Assembly (NCBI GenBank): GCA_900708905.1
Contig: CAADRB010000002.1
Span: 4,517,661-4,581,660, forward strand
Origin: Hymenolepis diminuta
Lineage: Eukaryota; Platyhelminthes; Cestoda; Cyclophyllidea; Hymenolepididae
Reading direction: 5' to 3'
DNA length: 64,000 nt
The first letter of the stretch is position 1. Every line of letters begins with the position of its first letter. The position numbers and the translations under genes are program-made. Of the stretch, positions 14,536 through 26,319 are shown piece after piece. The notes under the pieces were generated by a model. It was not told the origin of the DNA, did no database searches, and saw nothing but the letters and a program-made list of their open reading frames with translations.

Positions 14536-17500
14536 CATACAAAGAAGATTTCGTCTTTGAGTTGTCATGAAAGGTTTTTCTAGTTTTCTTACATTGAACT
14601 ATTTTCTGGTCACGATATGTCAATACAAGCTAGAACGTTATGGCTAAGATAAACCAATCAAGACTCCAGGGAAGTCTTAGATATGATCAGTCTGTTATGT
14701 TTGTAACCCACTTCAACATCTATTCCGTCTCTTAAACTGAGAAATATTACAAAAGGACTTGCAGGATTTAATGTTGTGAACCACAGGAGGGTGTAGTAGA
14801 AAAGATTTCAATTCTTTAACATCATTGGGGGGATTCCTTTTCCAAAAACCTAACGAATCATTAGGTCCCTCTAAAACAGAAGTGGCTATACCGTTATGGA
14901 TTAGAATGCCTTTCGGATGATAATCTTAAGTGTCATACTAGTTCATCTTTGAGGAATTATTATCGGCATCACATAAACTCCAAGTTGTTAAATGGAGCAA
15001 ACGCCCAAAAGCATCGAATGATGCAAGCATGCAAATTTCAGCCTCAATTGAGAACTAAAAAAGTACAACTCCTGAATCCCGAGGACAGAACTCCCATATC
15101 CTCCTGCCTTTTCCTTAAAATCTAAGCCTTAAGGTAATGTATTCGCTTCTCTGTATAGTAAATTTATTTAAGTCATAAAAATGAGTACATGATTATGATA
15201 ATAAATAATGTCGTGGGAGTCCATTTTTCGTCATACTGTCTATTTTGTATCGATATTGACTGTATGCAAATAAGCAAAATCGGACTGTATGAATTTGAAA
15301 ACATTGATTGGATCGACCAGCTACATTTTGTAATGTTAGTTAACGGAAGTTTAAACACGGATGAATTTTTCAATGCCCCAGGTACTTTAGGATATCCTTG
15401 CTTCCTTACCGTGATTACAGTATGAAAATCGGACTCAAGTTTTCACTTTTATGGTGGTTTAAATCTAAATTATACTTAAAAACTAATTTCAGAATTCCTG
15501 ATTTACCTAACTGAATAAAAATACTGTCTGAAGATATTTGCTAGTAATAGAAGGAATGCCTATTTCGTTCAGTAATGATTACGGAAAGTATTTTAGCCCC
15601 CATTCAAGAGAGTGGCATATGCAAGAAATCATTTATGACTTCGATTCCCTGCGCTATTTGATCCATTATGTTTATAAGGAAAAAGGGGACGATTTGTACT
15701 AATAAACGAATGAAACAGAACAAAATATAATGGATTTTGAAAGTCAGGTGTTTATTGTGATTCCAGTTATGCCCAAGAGCCCTGGTAACCCACAAAATAG
15801 GCCAACGTTAGACCTTTCAGATGATAAATAGGGGTTAAATTTCCCCTCACCAAAAGTTTAGCTTCTTGATAACATTTCCAGAGACTCTCTGCTTGTTTAA
15901 AAATAACCCAGAACGGGAACACCATAGGAAGAGCCGCAGTCATTGCATTTGTATATACGTACATATGTGAGCGTTGTTGTCGCCAAAATTTTTCTTCCTG
16001 TTTCTAACTGAGGCATGGGAACAAAGTTTTCCTAACCTAGAAGGGGAACTGGGTCAATGGTTTATACACGTCCTCTACCATTCCGTCAATTTTTACTGTG
16101 TGTATCTATTCTGTTTGTTACATTCATATGTTATAAGGCAGAGGCTTGTAAAAGTGCAAACTCAACTATCGTTAGAAGATGGAGATTCGAAATCCATCCC
16201 TGTTGTTGGGTGGTAGAAGATTATTTTCTCATTTTAGGAATTAAAAAGTATAAATATATGTGCGCCTTCGGATTTAAATGCTACTCTGTTTAATGAAGCA
16301 TGCGCTGGCTTAGCCGGCTGATTATGAATCATCATTGAAATACCCTACATATCTAGATCAACCCTTGGTTTTGTCTATAATTTAGGGTTTGAATCATTTG
16401 TCAAAAAAATCTTTCTGACAATATATTCGAAATATCGAAAGTACCATTAAAATCTCTCTTGTAATTCCACTCTGTGGATATAGTGGATTCTGTTTTTGGT
16501 TGCTTTAGTTAAGTTATAGTAAATTGTCAGTTTCAAACCAGTCTTATGGTCGAAAAGATGTCCAGTAATCAGATTTGAATTTTAGAGAACAGAAAACACA
16601 AACTTCGAAGTCGTTTGTGATGCTTAAATATGTGATTTCAATCCATGTTAAGACAGAAGTAAAATCTTATGAAAATTTCAGATTTTATGCAAGAGAATGA
16701 CCTGAATAAGCTCTTCAAATAAGTGAGTCTATTCCTAGTCGATTTTGTTAAAATTTAGCTTAAAATCGTGTGCCTTTACTAAAATACTCATATCTGAAGT
16801 CCAGTTGGAGAATTTTTTTACATTTGGCACGGTATGGAAATCTATATATCGAGACTGAAATGAATCAAGTTAGTTAAAACTGATAGTTTATTACCTTAAA
16901 TCTGACCTTTCTATTAAAACCATGGATTTCTGTTTCTGGGGATAGTTCTATTACGTATCCTTATTTTCCACGATAAATCTCTCCATTAGAATCTAAATGG
17001 GATCTACTCAATTTACATTTTAACTTATGTGGTATACCACTGATCTACCCTTTTAATTGCAGCATGAATTATTTCAACAACGTGTTACTGTAATTAAGTA
17101 CTATATCAATTCTTAGTATCCCTATTCATACATCAACCTATTACAAGATGATATGATATTAAATCACGCGGAATCTCTGAAAACTGGATAATCTGGTTAA
17201 TTGTGTAAATTCAATAATTAAGTTCTGCAAATCTTTGTAAAATAGCCGCTGTGATTAGATTTTGCGACAAATCGTCTTTATAATTACGTGATGTATTGTT
17301 ATTATCGAATTTGATAGAAAACACGGTGAATGACTTAAACCGATCATCTGATTAACCTTGTGCAATTGCTAAAGTATCATGAATTGCTTGTATTCAACGA
17401 ATGAAATATTAAATTGTACATCAGATGTACATTAATACACGTTTGAACACACAGGAAATCGATTTCAATATGTCCATTCAGATCAGTTTCCAGTTTTAGT

Positions 17501-18599
17501 GCCTAATTTAAGTTGAAGATGAAGGATTCCTCATAAATTTTGTCATAAAATTTAATTTCCGACAACGTCTTTTTAAACAAAATTTTCTTTATGTTCAATG
17601 CTAGTTTAAACTGCCACCACCATATGACAAAATCGCAGTTGCAGGATATCGATTATTGACTTTTATCATCTCTCTCGTCTCCGCATTCTTGATCTGTGGA
17701 ACTTTGGTTGTCTGTTTTTAGTGGTAATGTTAACCATTAGCTATTACTGCGACAATAAGCTGTATAAAGAATAATAAAATAAGAAGAGTTCAAATCTATT
17801 GTATAAACTTGTATTATGTTAGTAATAGGAAAATTCACTGTTGAACTTATAAGAAGCATTTTTAAGTTTACAATCTATAATTTATAATCTATCTCCCTAA
17901 GTTATGAGTTTATGAAGGTAGACCAAAATTGTACCATATAGACGAAAAGGGATATTTTTCACCCATTCCTCAGCTTAAATAATCATATCTGCTATCATAC
18001 TGAGATTTGAATTTGTACGGAATGTGATGAAGCTGTCGTTCACGAGTATATAATAGTGGAAACCAGTGGGTGTATATTTATCATCTCGAGCCAAAGAAAT
18101 AATAATTTGTATTTATATCTCTATCCAAAAGTTTTCCGACTCCAAACACTTAAATTTTCTTTGTTTAACTGAATTTTGTGCAATGATTTAAACAAACTTT
18201 GGATTGGTCATTTACATGAAATAACGTGGATAATTGGTAAGTAGATCATTTGGAGTCGTAATTATCAAAAATTTACGATATTGTAAACTAAAGGATAATG
18301 AACTACTTAAAGCAGTCGTTACGCATTCATTAATACAAAATTAAAATTTGATAATGATGCTCTGTTCTCTGTTCATCAACCAAGTAAAATAGGGTTGAAG
18401 TCTTTATGATTGCACGTTTTGAAGTATCGAATTTTCACCATGCGCTTGGAATATTCAAATATTATATGAATGTATATTAATATCTGCGAAAGTTCCCAAC
18501 TTGATGAATGATGGTTTTAAACTTCCGAATATACACTTTTATCCTCAAAATCATTCACGCCTAGGTTTCTAATTACCAGCACATAAATGGGATTCTTTA

Positions 18600-18975
18600 A
18601 TGTGCAAAGGAACCTGCATATTCGTTATTAATGGATTATTTCCTCTCTTCCTGGCCGACTCAGTAGGGAATCTCTCGCATTTTCCCTTCAGCTCAACAGT
18701 GAGAAACTGCTGGTCTTTTCAGGGTTGGGAGGGGGGAGGGCTGCAGGTGCGGATGAACATTAATGGCAGATTGTCGCCTCAGTATACATACTTCTCACCC
18801 TCAGCCATGCTCTCCTACCCCTTTTCCCCAAAACCACAATTTGATGTCCTCCCATTCACCTCCCCCGCCATCCCCCGTTCTGACCAGACCAAAACATTTT
18901 TTCGCTACATGTGCGCTGCTGGTGGTAGTAGCTGGACTGGTCTCGGCTTTGTGGCTAATTGGTGGTTAAAGTAAC
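18600..18975. other. GC-richer island with long open frame
   Basis: A 124-codon plus-strand frame spans it without any family resemblance, and a second frame overlaps. Pyrimidine-rich runs and the G-quadruplex motif at its 5' side suggest a regulatory element rather than a coding exon. Confidence 0.3.
18722..18740 (+). other. Canonical G-quadruplex motif
   Basis: Four G-tracts of 3 or more (GGG, GGG, GGGGGG, GGG) separated by loops of 2, 1 and 1 nt, inside a GC-rich island of an AT-rich region. Confidence 0.6.
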
Positions 18976-20305
18976 TTTCCTCTCACTCACTGCGTGACTG
19001 TAAGTGTTTTTTTTGAAAATGACTTCTTCCCTTGTTTTTCACATTTTGCTCTAAACGTGTCCCTACACCGGAGAACCGTCAAATTAACCTCCCTCTCCCC
19101 TATCCCATTTAACTCTATGTATAAATAAGAAATTTCCTCTCATTAATTTTGAATATATTTCGAGAAAGAAATTTAAGAAAGAATGAAACCCAAAGAGCAA
19201 TATTCCAATTTCTTGTCTTTTAAAAAGTTTTCTTTAAATCCATAGTATGCATATCTTTTCAAAATTGAAATAGTTAAACGGAATCACAGCTGCATCAATT
19301 AATAACCACTTCACTCCTATAGAAGTGGAAAGGGCCTAATTAGCCTTTCTGTAAAAGTTACAGAGAACAGAGAAGATCAATTTGGATGAATGTTTTCGTC
19401 TATCATTTTAATATCAGAGTTCTGAGCCATCTCCAAGACTATTGTTAATGGCAAATATAGAGTAATATAAGAAGATGCAGGAGATGAGTAAAGACAGCAT
19501 TCATTTACCTCCTTAAAGTACTTTTGAGTTATTTTAATTTTGATTACCAAGCCCGTTGAAGAAGTATTTACCAGCACCCAACTTGGAAGAAGAGTAATCT
19601 GAAGAGTAACAACCTGAAGCCTCTAATGGTATTCTCTTACCTCTTTCATTACCAATTGTCTATGTTATTCACCAGAATTGAGCTAATGAACACATAGCCC
19701 GTGATCATTACAACATCGTTACAAATACAAATACCTGTTTCCGAAATGAGAGTATCCAAAATGAGATATCTGAAATAAAAATATCCATTTGAGGAAGGTT
19801 TTTAAGATCCACATGTCATTCACATTCGAACTTTACTGGTCTCCAAAAATTTACCGCAATAAATATAAGGAAGATACAAATTTGCCCCACATCACTCGCC
19901 TTTGTAAAGGGGCATGACCGCGGAGTCTATGAAAAGAAACTGGCATTGTGTTCTAGAGCGGTAATAAACAATAGGTTTGGTCATACCGTTCACTGAACTG
20001 TAACCTCATACTTGAGGCGTGAATATTGATCATTTAGTTGGTAATTCGATTTCATGTCAGTCTGAACACTCCATCAATTTATAGGATGAAAATTGTTCGA
20101 GCATTGGCAAACTTCAGAAGTTGTACATTACTTGCTGTCATGTGGCCAGTTACATTAATAACAAATCGTAAAATGCGCCATTTTAATAAGAAGTCCTCAA
20201 CTTAAACCAAAGTTTGTGGTCAACAGAATATGAAAAAAGAGTGTGTTTGACGGCGTCAGATTTGAAGTGATATGACGTAAAGTTATGTTTGTGTGTAAAC
20301 GCTTT

Positions 20306-20325
20306 CTACTACTACTACTACTACT
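20306..20325. repeat. (CTA)n microsatellite
   Basis: Six to seven CTA units without interruption. Confidence 0.93.
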
Positions 20326-20794
20326 GTTTGTTTACTATTGTGAGGCGCTTACGCCTCGCCCTTAGGCTCCAAATACTCGCGTAAGCAATCTCACTATCGG
20401 TAAATTATTATCAGTATGTTGTGTATTTACTTACTCTTACGGTCGTTATATTTAGGCGATGTAAATGAACCGATTTGATTTAGTTCCATATAGAAATTTT
20501 TATTATTTTGCTTGTTTAGCTGGCAAACCGAAACAGGCACTTCTTGAAATGGTAAAGAGGTTCTTGAGAAGAGAATCTAGGTCATCTACCTTGAATTATG
20601 CTTCGATAATAGTCCCGGAAAAATGCATAGTCAGTCACTAAAACTATATACCGCAGACACCTGGTTTATTGTGATTCAAGTACTGCAGCAATCTGTCTAA
20701 GGAGTGTTATTATGCTTTGACATCACATGAGTAGTAACTTGCTTGTTGAAGCAGATCTATGGTGCATAGCAGTAAGTGATCCACTAGTGGGAAT

Positions 20795-20960
20795 ACCGGT
20801 AGTACAGTGGTCAACATGCGTTTCTGTCAAGTTAGAGGCTACGAGATGGATGCTTATCGATATTCAATGTAGCCAATATCATTGGTTAACTCTGATCAGC
20901 ATAAGGAGTGATGGAATGTAAATTTCTCCCTGCTCCGGGATATCTTCTCTCAGCCCAATG
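20795..20960 (+). repeat. tRNA-derived SINE-like repeat, family B, copy 1
   Basis: A perfect A box TAGTACAGTGG (20800-20810) is followed after 34 nt by a B-box-like GATGGATGC (20845-20853). The body (TCGATATTCAATG, GGAGTGATGGAATGTAAA, TTTCTC) resembles sequence at 30.33-30.55 kb. Confidence 0.52.
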
Positions 20961-21710
20961 CGAGTATTGTAAATACTTTTGGAAGTTTTCACCTTCAATT
21001 TACGAAACCAAAATGAATTAAATTGATGTATACTGATTCCTAGAGTTTTTTGTTTTATGTTTTTAGAAAACAACCTCGTATTTTTCGGAAATGCAGGAAG
21101 TAACAACAAAGGAAGCGGACATTATTTGGTCACTTGAAAGTATATTGTTATTCATTATCCCATTATCATCTTTCAACAAAATTATTTCGTTCTGCGATAT
21201 AATATGTCTAAATCCGTCATTCTTACGTATTGATTATTTTCAGCTGGAAGGAACGAAGGCCTAAATATTTTAGCGATCAATTTCCAATTACCACGTTTTG
21301 AAAGAAAATAATTGGTTCATCAGCCACCAAAGATGTTTTTTTCAATATTTAGAATAAAATTTATTATTTACTATGAAATACTATTATCATTTACTCTCTG
21401 CAATTGTTAACTGCATCAAACGGAGATTAACTGCTTTAATGTTGCTGCTCGTGGATGTATGCTAAAACCACCCAATTATAAATAAAACACAAGGAGAAAT
21501 AATTATTAATTTAACTATACACCGCAAAGTAACCGAAGTCAATGCCTCCAATATGAGTTTATATACAATACTCTCCTGTAATCGTCTTGAGATACGGTGC
21601 ATGTAGTGAGTCAGCAGTGAAAGACAACGTGTTTGCATTCAACAAGAGCCAAAGATTCGAGTGTAACACATTCACACAAGGAACAAAGGTGGCTGAGATG
21701 ATTAAGATCT

Positions 21711-22160
21711 TTAGCGATTGAGCATCAATGTTGTTCCGTCAAATTGTGGAGATAGAAGAGAAGGTAAAAGTGGAATTGATGTTGGTAGGGGAGGTGGAGG
21801 AGGAAAGGGTGGCAACGATTTAGAATTCACTGCAGCTGAATCCCAGGTATTCATCAACCGCATCAATCGTTCTGTTAGAGAGACTCCAGGTTCTGAACTC
21901 GAGGTAGGGTATCTCGGTACGGAAAGGTCGTCGGGAGTTACTTGAATAGGAGATGTTGCATTCGATGTGGTCATATCCAAAGGTACCCTGTTATTTAGAG
22001 AGTCTGAGTAAGATTCTGGAAGGGATCGTTGAAGTGGAGCAGAAGATTGTTTTCTGAAAACTTGGAAGGCATGTGATGTACCCATTCCACATGTGTGAGG
22101 CAAAGGATTCCGTCGGTTGATGGGACTCGCTGATGAGTCGAACTTTCCTCGTGGAAGAAA
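21711..22160 (-). CDS. Zinc-finger gene, exon 3 (last)
   Basis: Acceptor is gttatttcag at 22161 after a 74-nt intron; stop TAA at 21711-21713. The 450 nt encode FLPRGKFDSSASPINRRN, a Ser/Thr/Pro-rich region, a short helix (LTERLMRLMNTW) and a polyproline tract (FPPPPPLP). A plus-strand glycine-rich open frame here is a shadow. Confidence 0.85.
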   Translation of the reverse strand, partial: FLPRGKFDSSASPINRRNPLPHTCGMGTSHAFQVFRKQSSAPLQRSLPESYSDSLNNRVPLDMTTSNATSPIQVTPDDLSVPRYPTSSSEPGVSLTERLMRLMNTWDSAAVNSKSLPPFPPPPPLPTSIPLLPSLLSPQFDGTTLMLNR

Positions 22161-24111
22161 CTGAAATAACAAATCTAAATTAACATCTTGATCCAATCTT
22201 TTCAGTGAAGCATTAGACTATGCTTTATTCTTACTTGATTAGGTTGGAATCCCATGAGATATTTGGTGAAGGCGGAGTGATGTTGCTCATTAGAGAGCAG
22301 GTTCTCAAACATTTTCATGTTCACCGGTGGAATAGGAGGCACTGGTGGCTTGCAGGGATTGATAAATTGTTCAGAGGAAGATTGGAGATTCATAAAGGGT
22401 GCCTTTTCATTTTCACATCTACGTGGAGCTGCAATACGAGATCGGAATGCCGAGGGAGGAATATCTGTAGGTAATCTCTGATTTCTCCGAATTTCAGCTC
22501 TAGGGCCGATGGCTCGTAATTTTGGAACGCTGTTAGAGGAAAATGATTCGCTCTCAGAACACACATCGCCGCCACGTCGGAAATAATGTGCAACCAGTTC
22601 ATTATACAGCCGTTGTCTCTCCATATCTGACATTGATAAGAGTTCTGCATGTCGCCGAATTGTATGACGCTTGATTGTATCCAGTTTTCGTTGCGTCATT
22701 ATCTTCTTGCACACCAAGCACATAACCTTTAGTTCAGGAAAGGAAAACAGTTCGTTTGAAAATTGGGAAAGAAAAAGAGGTGTAATGGAACAAAATTGCT
22801 AATGCAGGCATGCGCGGGTGAAAATAAATCATGTTAGAAAGCAGGAGCCTCTTTTGCAGTGTCACCTGAATAGGTGAATACAACTATAATATAGACACCT
22901 TTTGGCGCCTGCGTGTCTGCCAAAAGACAACTGTTCCTCACGCTTTTACTGTATCAAAGGTGCCGTCGTATAACAACTATGCGTTTCCCCCTTGGGGTCC
23001 CTTCCCCTCCTTCCCAGATGACTTGTAGACAGATTGGCGCCTTCAATACCTGACGTCAGCTGTTTATTCGCACTTTTGACTCGTGAATGTACACATTATC
23101 TTCTACCACAATGTATTAAACGTGTATGATATTTAACCCGCACCTTTATGCGAAAGCAGAAACAAATTTTGATCTTCAAGCATCAACTGTCACGTAGGTG
23201 GCGCTATTAGACCTTCCCAGTTCGACTGAGGCTTTTAATGTGGTCAAGTGAGGTCACAGGAACTGTACCACCCACACTGTGGGCAAGAAATTTATTGCTT
23301 TCGGTTGATAGAGAAACCTAGGAGACATCCGGTTTGGTACCTTAGCACTCCTAGTTTAATAGGCCTAAATGAATCCGGGCACTTAAAAAGTTGTGGTGAC
23401 ATTTGCTCTCTGCATATGGTATCTATGTCCAATTTCTAAGAATTCCACAAAAACAACGTGAGAGAATTTCACTCAAAACGGACAGCTCTAATATGGAGGG
23501 GGATATATATTTAATTTTCTCCACATATGGCGAAGACGACCGCACAAAAATGAAGCCATCTGTCTTTCTAATAGGACTCGCTTTCTCCATCTAGAGGGGG
23601 GAAATTGGTTAAAATTCCCACCATTTTGTGGTAAAAGTGTTGGCAAAAATGGGGGTTAAATTTGGAGATGGCGGTTGTTAGGGTTGCTTACCTCGTACAT
23701 GCCGTGAGGAACAACAAGCCATAGGTGCTTCCATTCTTCACGAAATCGTCTACGACGGTCCTTTTCCCTCCATGTGAGATATTTGTAGGAAGGTCCACTG
23801 GATTCATTTTGAATACCTTCTTTGATACCGTTCGATGTGGCATTTTCTTCCTTCCTTACAGACCCTCGTTGTTTGGTAGATATGTTACGATTAGGGGCCG
23901 GATAAGAACTAAGATTCTGCGACGGGCTATTATGAGGTTGAGAAGGTGCTGGAACACGTTTGAAAGTGCTGAATGGCTGCTTCTGGCAACTCCCGATCAG
24001 AGCTTCGGCATCGCAGCATCCCGAATCTATGCTCTCATGAGATGATTGGCCGGGATTGTTACAGTGATAGAGAAGTCCATCGGTTAAAAACTCGTTTTCT
24101 TCGCCCTTCAT
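21711..24111 (-). CDS. Single C2H2-type zinc-finger protein with proline-rich C-terminus (453 aa), three exons
   Basis: Exons 23692-24111, 22235-22726 and 21711-22160 join in phase 0 to 453 codons plus TAA. Residues 1-105 are polar and low-complexity. Residues about 108-140 are basic and aromatic (YLTWREKDRRRRFREEWKHL then WLVVPHGMYE). A zinc finger spanning the exon 1/2 junction reads C143-x2-C146-x14-H161-x4-H166 with the core LDTIKRHTIRRH, followed by a helix (LSMSDMERQRLYNELVAHY). The pattern (charged segment, hydrophobic strand, CxxC, TIKRH, then a Ser/Glu-rich helix) resembles the single atypical C2H2 finger of SPIN-DOC/ZFTA-type proteins, but this is recollection and the gene is not named. 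The rest is Ser/Pro-rich, with a polyproline run near residues 421-430. Probably a nuclear DNA- or chromatin-associated factor. The first ATG may follow a splice acceptor (see 24112-24134). Confidence 0.85.
22235..22726 (-). CDS. Zinc-finger gene, exon 2
   Basis: Acceptor is gaactaaag at 22727; donor is AATCAA/gtaaga at 22234. The 492 nt are phase 0. It starts VMCLVCKKIM with both zinc-binding cysteines and includes the two histidines. A Ser/Arg-rich linker follows, then PVPPIPPVNMKMFENLLSNE. Confidence 0.86.
22899..22926. promoter_or_regulatory. Inverted repeat containing an E2F-type site
   Basis: CTTTTGGC (22899-22906) and GCCAAAAG (22919-22926) are perfect 8-bp inverted arms around a 12-nt loop. 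The left side contains TTTGGCGC, the E2F consensus TTTSGCGC; a second TTGGCGCC lies near 23034. It could act as paired binding sites or as a hairpin. Confidence 0.4.
23051..23062. promoter_or_regulatory. CRE palindrome overlapping an E-box
   Basis: TGACGTCA (23051-23058), the perfect CREB/ATF palindrome, shares its last two bases with CAGCTG (23057-23062), an E-box for bHLH factors. It lies in the GC-rich core of zinc-finger intron 1. Confidence 0.45.
23196..23206 (+). promoter_or_regulatory. CTCF-core-like motif
   Basis: AGGTGGCGCTA matches the core of the CTCF consensus (AGRKGGCRCTA-like, near the fly version). The flanking part of the long consensus is not kept. Whether this lineage has CTCF is not known from the window. 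Confidence 0.3.
23692..24111 (-). CDS. Zinc-finger gene, exon 1 (first coding exon)
   Basis: 420 nt from ATG (24111) to TACGAG/gtaagc at 23691. It encodes a polar N-terminus with Cys pairs (SGCCDAEALIGSC) and the basic segment next to the zinc finger. The frame stays open upstream of the ATG for at least 14 codons, so a more upstream coding exon is possible. Confidence 0.82.
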
Positions 24112-24134
24112 TGTTGTTCTATTTAAGAGAAATA
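24112..24134 (-). promoter_or_regulatory. Candidate 3' splice acceptor just upstream of the zinc-finger start codon
   Basis: On the minus strand a pyrimidine-rich run ends in taaatag, 8 nt before the ATG. It could end a 5'UTR intron, end an intron after an upstream coding exon, or be a trans-splicing (spliced leader) acceptor, which is common in flatworms. Sequence alone cannot choose among these. Confidence 0.4.
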
Positions 24135-24357
24135 GGAATAAGCTAATTCTGATTTTAATTTATATTGATTTTTAAATTTGAACTTAAATTACCAGTCCAA
24201 AATAATTTTAACAATTTTTTTATAACCTCGCTTTAATAGAGTTTGATCTTAAAAGTTATTGCCATTATTTTAATTATAAATAAATTTATAAATCTAAAGG
24301 AAAATTTTCTTGATTAGATTTAAGTTTGCCGGTTTAAATTTAAATGGTTTCTAGGTC

Positions 24358-24407
24358 NNNNNNNNNNNNNNNNNNNNNNNNNNNNNNNNNNNNNNNNNNN
24401 NNNNNNN
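24358..24407. other. Assembly gap (50 N)
   Basis: Run of N directly upstream of the zinc-finger gene. Its 5' UTR, promoter or a further exon could be affected. Confidence 1.
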
Positions 24408-26319
24408 GTGGTCCTTGAAAGTTCGTACGTACCGTTTACACTTTCGTGTGGTTGTATATGTCGGGTTATACGGTTGCACGAAGTTGTTAAACGCTAATAG
24501 TAAATTTCACCTTGTCGATGATGGTGACAGCCTAGTGGTTTTCTTGGCGCAAACGATAGGGGTCCACTTTCAACAAAACTGGTGATAGTGGCGAACTGCT
24601 ACAACCAGAGTTTGAATGACTTATGGGCAGGTTGTTTACTACAGCTACAACTTGAAAGCCGATTCTTGTGGGTGTTGACAGCTTGTATAATATACGTATA
24701 TGCAAAGGCACAAGCCTTACGCCATTGAGGCTCTTAGATCAATGATCTCCTTGTCGATTTAGCCCATTTGAAGACATAAACAGTCCGCCACTTATTCGCT
24801 CAAAAACCTTTCATTTAATATGTGATGATTTGTAACAAGGATAATTTGTGCACAAAATGAGTTAAGGCATTTTATTGAAGTCGCTATGTGATAATGTGAA
24901 TGACCCCACATTATTTCTGGAGTGTGTAGTTGCAAAATATAACGAGAGAAGTATTAGATAAAAGTTGACCAATTCGGTAAGTAGTTGGGAACAAAAAATA
25001 TTTACATTAAGAGCATTAACTTCCTGAAGTACTTTGATAAAGATAACGTGATTTAAAAAGTAAATGACTATTTAAGAACGTTATGGAGGTGTATTACAAC
25101 TACAATCTTTATGAAATCAGAAACAGACTTTCAAATGGATTGTCTTACTCCGCAGTATAACACTGCTTTGAAAAACCTTCTTGATAAACACTTCAGTCAT
25201 CTAATTTAATGTATGTTCTCCAAACCGTTGAATACCGAATTTGACTAATAATTATCACAACAAACTTAAATTTGAAATAATTAGTAACGAAGTTAACGAT
25301 ATACTCATCTAAATATTTGAGTTAATAATTGGGAATTGATGAATCAGTAAAAGTTTTACTATTGTTATAAACCGAATTGTATTTAAATAACTTTAAAATA
25401 ATAGTTGCCATTACCGCAGCTTCATGGAGAATTACATGTCATTTTTAGCTATAAAATATTTACTTAAAACATTTTCACTATTTAAGCGGCATACTTTAAT
25501 CTGTCAGATTTGATACTTAAGTGTCAATCACAACTCATATGTAGAAACCATAAATGGAAAAATCGATTAAATAATCAAGTTTCGTGTGACCTTAACTGGA
25601 ATGAAATTCTTTCTTCAAGAGTTATTCTTATAAATAAACCCGTTTTGCACTAGAATCCTTGTATCATAACAGTTTAATCGTCGTTTTTACACATAGTTCC
25701 ATCTAACTGTTAAATGTTCAATCAATTTCTCTTTATTGAATAGCTATAATACTGTCATGATTTAATATAACTAACCAATTAATTTACTCTCGTACTAAAT
25801 TTTGCATTCAGACACTAGTTCTGAGTAACTACGAGAGCGTGTACTTTGTTAAAAAGAGCCAGTAAGCAAATTAACCTTCTCCCCACACTCCTTTCCTCTA
25901 ATTATCCACTCTCATGTCTTTTTCACCTCCACTTATGTGACCACAGAAGAGTGTATTTTGGCTTTACTAGTAAATAATTCAAAGTCCAATCCGCCCAACT
26001 AATTAGTGGTTAAATTGCAAGTTAGACACTAAAGCCAATTTTGATACTGTCTGCGTGATTGATAAAAAATCTGCTTTGTATTTCAAAGAGCTTTAAGAAG
26101 AAGCTATGCTTTCAGATTAAATTGTTCTTTATTATTACTGGTCTATATCAGAAGATAAATGGCAACCATGCGTAAACTAGGTAAATTCATATATAAATAT
26201 AATAAATTAACACTTACAAAGATTGTCCTGGATAAAGAAGAATTTTGCTGTAGATGATTTTAGAATAGACTATCAGTTGAGATGAAACGTACTGTGTCAG
26301 TAGTAAAACGCGTAGAGAT

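Larger units (their letters stand above)
1..21710. other. Intergenic AT-rich region
   Basis: No spliced or unspliced gene could be supported on either strand. Content is AT-rich DNA, the islands, SINE-like copies and microsatellites listed separately, and pyrimidine-rich stretches (for example 5530-5660). A small exon of an unknown gene would be missed by eye. Confidence 0.6.
22727..23691 (-). other. Zinc-finger gene intron 1 with a GC-rich regulatory-looking core
   Basis: The 965-nt intron is much longer than intron 2 (74 nt). From 22860 to 23240 base composition rises sharply and recognisable factor motifs cluster (listed separately). No conserved coding exon was seen. It may hold an enhancer or an alternative promoter. 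Confidence 0.5.

Noticed and set aside
18600..18974. 124-codon plus-strand open frame
   Set aside because: No recognisable domain, an overlapping frame in another register, and strongly skewed composition; treated as a GC-rich island.
21718..21945. Glycine-rich plus-strand frame
   Set aside because: Antisense shadow of the proline-rich last exon of the zinc-finger gene.
24533..24600. tRNA-like AGCCTAGTGG followed by GGGGTCC
   Set aside because: No acceptable B box at the expected distance and no match to the two SINE-like families.
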